Shown here piece after piece: positions 63,002-64,000 of a stretch of DNA of 64,000 bases (positions are counted from its first letter, which is position 1; every line of letters starts with the position of its first letter). Both the position numbers and the translations under genes were made by a program. The stretch covers positions 1 through 64,000 of the forward strand of contig JAUIBA010000014.1 of the NCBI GenBank assembly GCA_030427635.1, in the 5' to 3' direction. The stretch comes from Bacteroidia bacterium (GTDB taxonomy: Bacteria > Bacteroidota > Bacteroidia > Chitinophagales > Chitinophagaceae). The notes below the pieces were generated by a model. It was not told the origin of the DNA and did not search any database. It was given only the letters and a program-made list of their open reading frames with translations.

Positions 63002-63046
63002 ATGGCAGTCTGTATTTGATGTAAATACAGACTGCTATCCCTTTTT
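63002..63046 (+). terminator. Terminator/attenuator-like hairpin directly before the receptor gene
   Basis: A 13-bp stem (GCAGTCTGTATTT at 63005-63017 with AAATACAGACTGC at 63023-63035), extendable by two or three pairs, is followed by CCCTTTTT and then AAT G of the next gene (ATG at 63048). It probably terminates the small secreted-protein transcript but could also attenuate the receptor gene. Confidence 0.75.
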
Positions 63047-63047
63047 A

Positions 63048-64000
63048 ATGTTTCTGCGTATCCTAGTCATATCGACTTTATTAGCAAATGTTGTCCGGGG
63101 ACAGTCTTGTTATCTATCCGGCCACGTTGGAGATGCATCTGGCAAATTATTGTCAGGTGCAGTGGTAATGATATTTAATGACGCTGATACATTTAGTAAC
63201 GTCAGCAGCATGAGTGGAGCTTTTCTCTGTAAGGGGCTTTCCTGCGGTACGTACAGCATACAGGTATATTATACCGGATTTGCCGTATATAATGATACAA
63301 TAACAACAAACGGTAAATCAATATTTGTTCGGCTGCACCGCACCACACATCATCTCAAGGAGGTGCGGGTGGCGGCAAAAGCGCCCATGGCAGTACAGCA
63401 TGGCGATACCGTAGTGTATCGCAGCAGTGCATATAAGGTGAGCCCCGATGCAGATGCGGCTGCACTGGTGAGGAAAATGCCGTCAATAGACATCAGCGGG
63501 CGACAGGTGACGGCAGGGGGAGAGCCGGTAGTAAGGGTGCTGGTAGATGGTATCCCGTTCTATGGCAATGATGCGTGGACGTCGCTGCGCAATCTGCCGG
63601 CTGATATGGTAGCGCTGGTACAGGTATATACCGATCATTCTGACCTCGAAAAGCTATCTGGCTATCATGAAGGGCCGGGAACAAAAACGATCAATATTAT
63701 CACTCCGGCATCGCGGCGGGTAGGGGTGTTTGGTAATGTATATGCTGGTGCCGGTGGTGATGCAACGGATTGGCGGTATGGCACAGGGGCATCGCTCAAT
63801 CGCTTTAACGGGCAGCAGCGGATGTCGGCCAATGCGCAGGTGAATAATGTGAACCGGCAGGGCTATGCCGATGTAACTGCTACTTCCGGAGCGAGTGGAA
63901 TCACCCATACAGCCGGTGGCGGTATGACCTGGGCCGACAGGTGGGGCAAGAGCGATATAAGCGGCAGTTATATGTACAGCAACTCCTATGCTACATTGTA
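63048..64000 (+). CDS. Outer-membrane beta-barrel (TonB-dependent receptor-like) protein, 3' end outside window
   Basis: The open frame runs to the last base of the window, so the gene is partial (317 codons visible). The product has a signal peptide (MFLRILVISTLLANVVRGQ), a carboxypeptidase-D-regulatory-like Ig domain (about 22-105; SGHVGDASGKLLSGAVVMIF), a plug-like region (about 115-215; GDTVVYRSSAYKVSPDADAAALVRKMPSIDI..., RVLVDGIPFYGND) and the start of a barrel (about 235 onward; GNVYAGAGGDATDW, TWADRWGKSDISGSY). This matches the Bacteroidota outer-membrane protein family related to TonB receptors but with a shortened plug. A TonB box was not recognised. Substrate unknown. The start codon is only 2 bp after a terminator-like T tract, so transcription control is unclear. 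Confidence 0.85.
   Translation, partial: MFLRILVISTLLANVVRGQSCYLSGHVGDASGKLLSGAVVMIFNDADTFSNVSSMSGAFLCKGLSCGTYSIQVYYTGFAVYNDTITTNGKSIFVRLHRTTHHLKEVRVAAKAPMAVQHGDTVVYRSSAYKVSPDADAAALVRKMPSIDISGRQVTAGGEPVVRVLVDGIPFYGNDAWTSLRNLPADMVALVQVYTDHSDLEKLSGYHEGPGTKTINIITPASRRVGVFGNVYAGAGGDATDWRYGTGASLNRFNGQQRMSANAQVNNVNRQGYADVTATSGASGITHTAGGGMTWADRWGKSDISGSYMYSNSYATL

Overview
The window is typical Bacteroidota chromosome, most likely order Chitinophagales (Chitinophagaceae-like). The evidence is of three kinds. Eight intact C-terminal type IX secretion (T9SS) sorting domains are present, plus one truncated one. The genes carry TAnnTTTG (-7) promoters and mostly lack Shine-Dalgarno sequences. Many genes belong to characteristic Bacteroidota families (DUF4294, SprB-repeat adhesin, the secreted 'AsnB'-named protein, CcmC/CcmD, an outer-membrane beta-barrel receptor with a carboxypeptidase-like N-terminal domain). 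No tRNA, rRNA, CRISPR array, transposase or T9SS machinery gene was seen. The assignment below order level is an inference.

Layout. 1-7.3 kb: the 3' part of a giant SprB/Ig/NHL adhesin entering from the left. 7.4-10.6 kb: small housekeeping genes (extradiol dioxygenase, AlkA-type glycosylase, J-domain protein, gamma-carbonic-anhydrase-like protein, cold-shock protein). 10.8-15 kb: a secreted reprolysin-type metalloprotease. 15-31 kb: a periplasmic-binding-like protein, the Kup potassium transporter, several hypotheticals, SppA-SurE, a conserved secreted protein misnamed asparagine synthetase B, and an unusual 879-aa single-pass protein with a Pro/Thr/Ala-rich stalk. 31-41.7 kb: surface-glycan and envelope genes (TMTC-like TPR membrane protein, O-antigen ligase-like protein, WecA/MraY-like transferase, LD-carboxypeptidase), MeaB, a Rieske protein and an S1/P1 nuclease. 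41.9-48.2 kb: an NHL-repeat T9SS substrate, ccmC-ccmD-glutamate dehydrogenase, and another T9SS substrate. 48.5-53.7 kb: two convergent signalling proteins (a PilJ-PAS histidine kinase and a GAF/H-box/PAS protein without an ATPase domain), a stretch of palindromic repeats, a terminase-small-subunit-like HTH protein and a 95-98 bp tandem repeat. 53.8-62.1 kb: an SBBP-propeller T9SS giant, a GNAT acetyltransferase, an XRE regulator and two tandem NHL-repeat paralogues, one with its sorting domain cut off. 62.5-64 kb: a small secreted protein and the 5' end of an outer-membrane receptor leaving the window.

The common theme is cell-surface export: large modular proteins (SprB, NHL, SBBP, BIG2-like Ig) carried by T9SS, plus glycan and cell-wall enzymes. 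Four loci share one architecture, six NHL blades followed by a common domain of about 100 residues, which points to module shuffling or duplication. No complete new defence or mobile system could be recognised. The best candidates for undescribed biology are the 879-aa envelope-spanning protein, the ATPase-less GAF/H-box/PAS protein, the apparently leaderless start sites, and the truncated NHL paralogue joined to an HTH gene.
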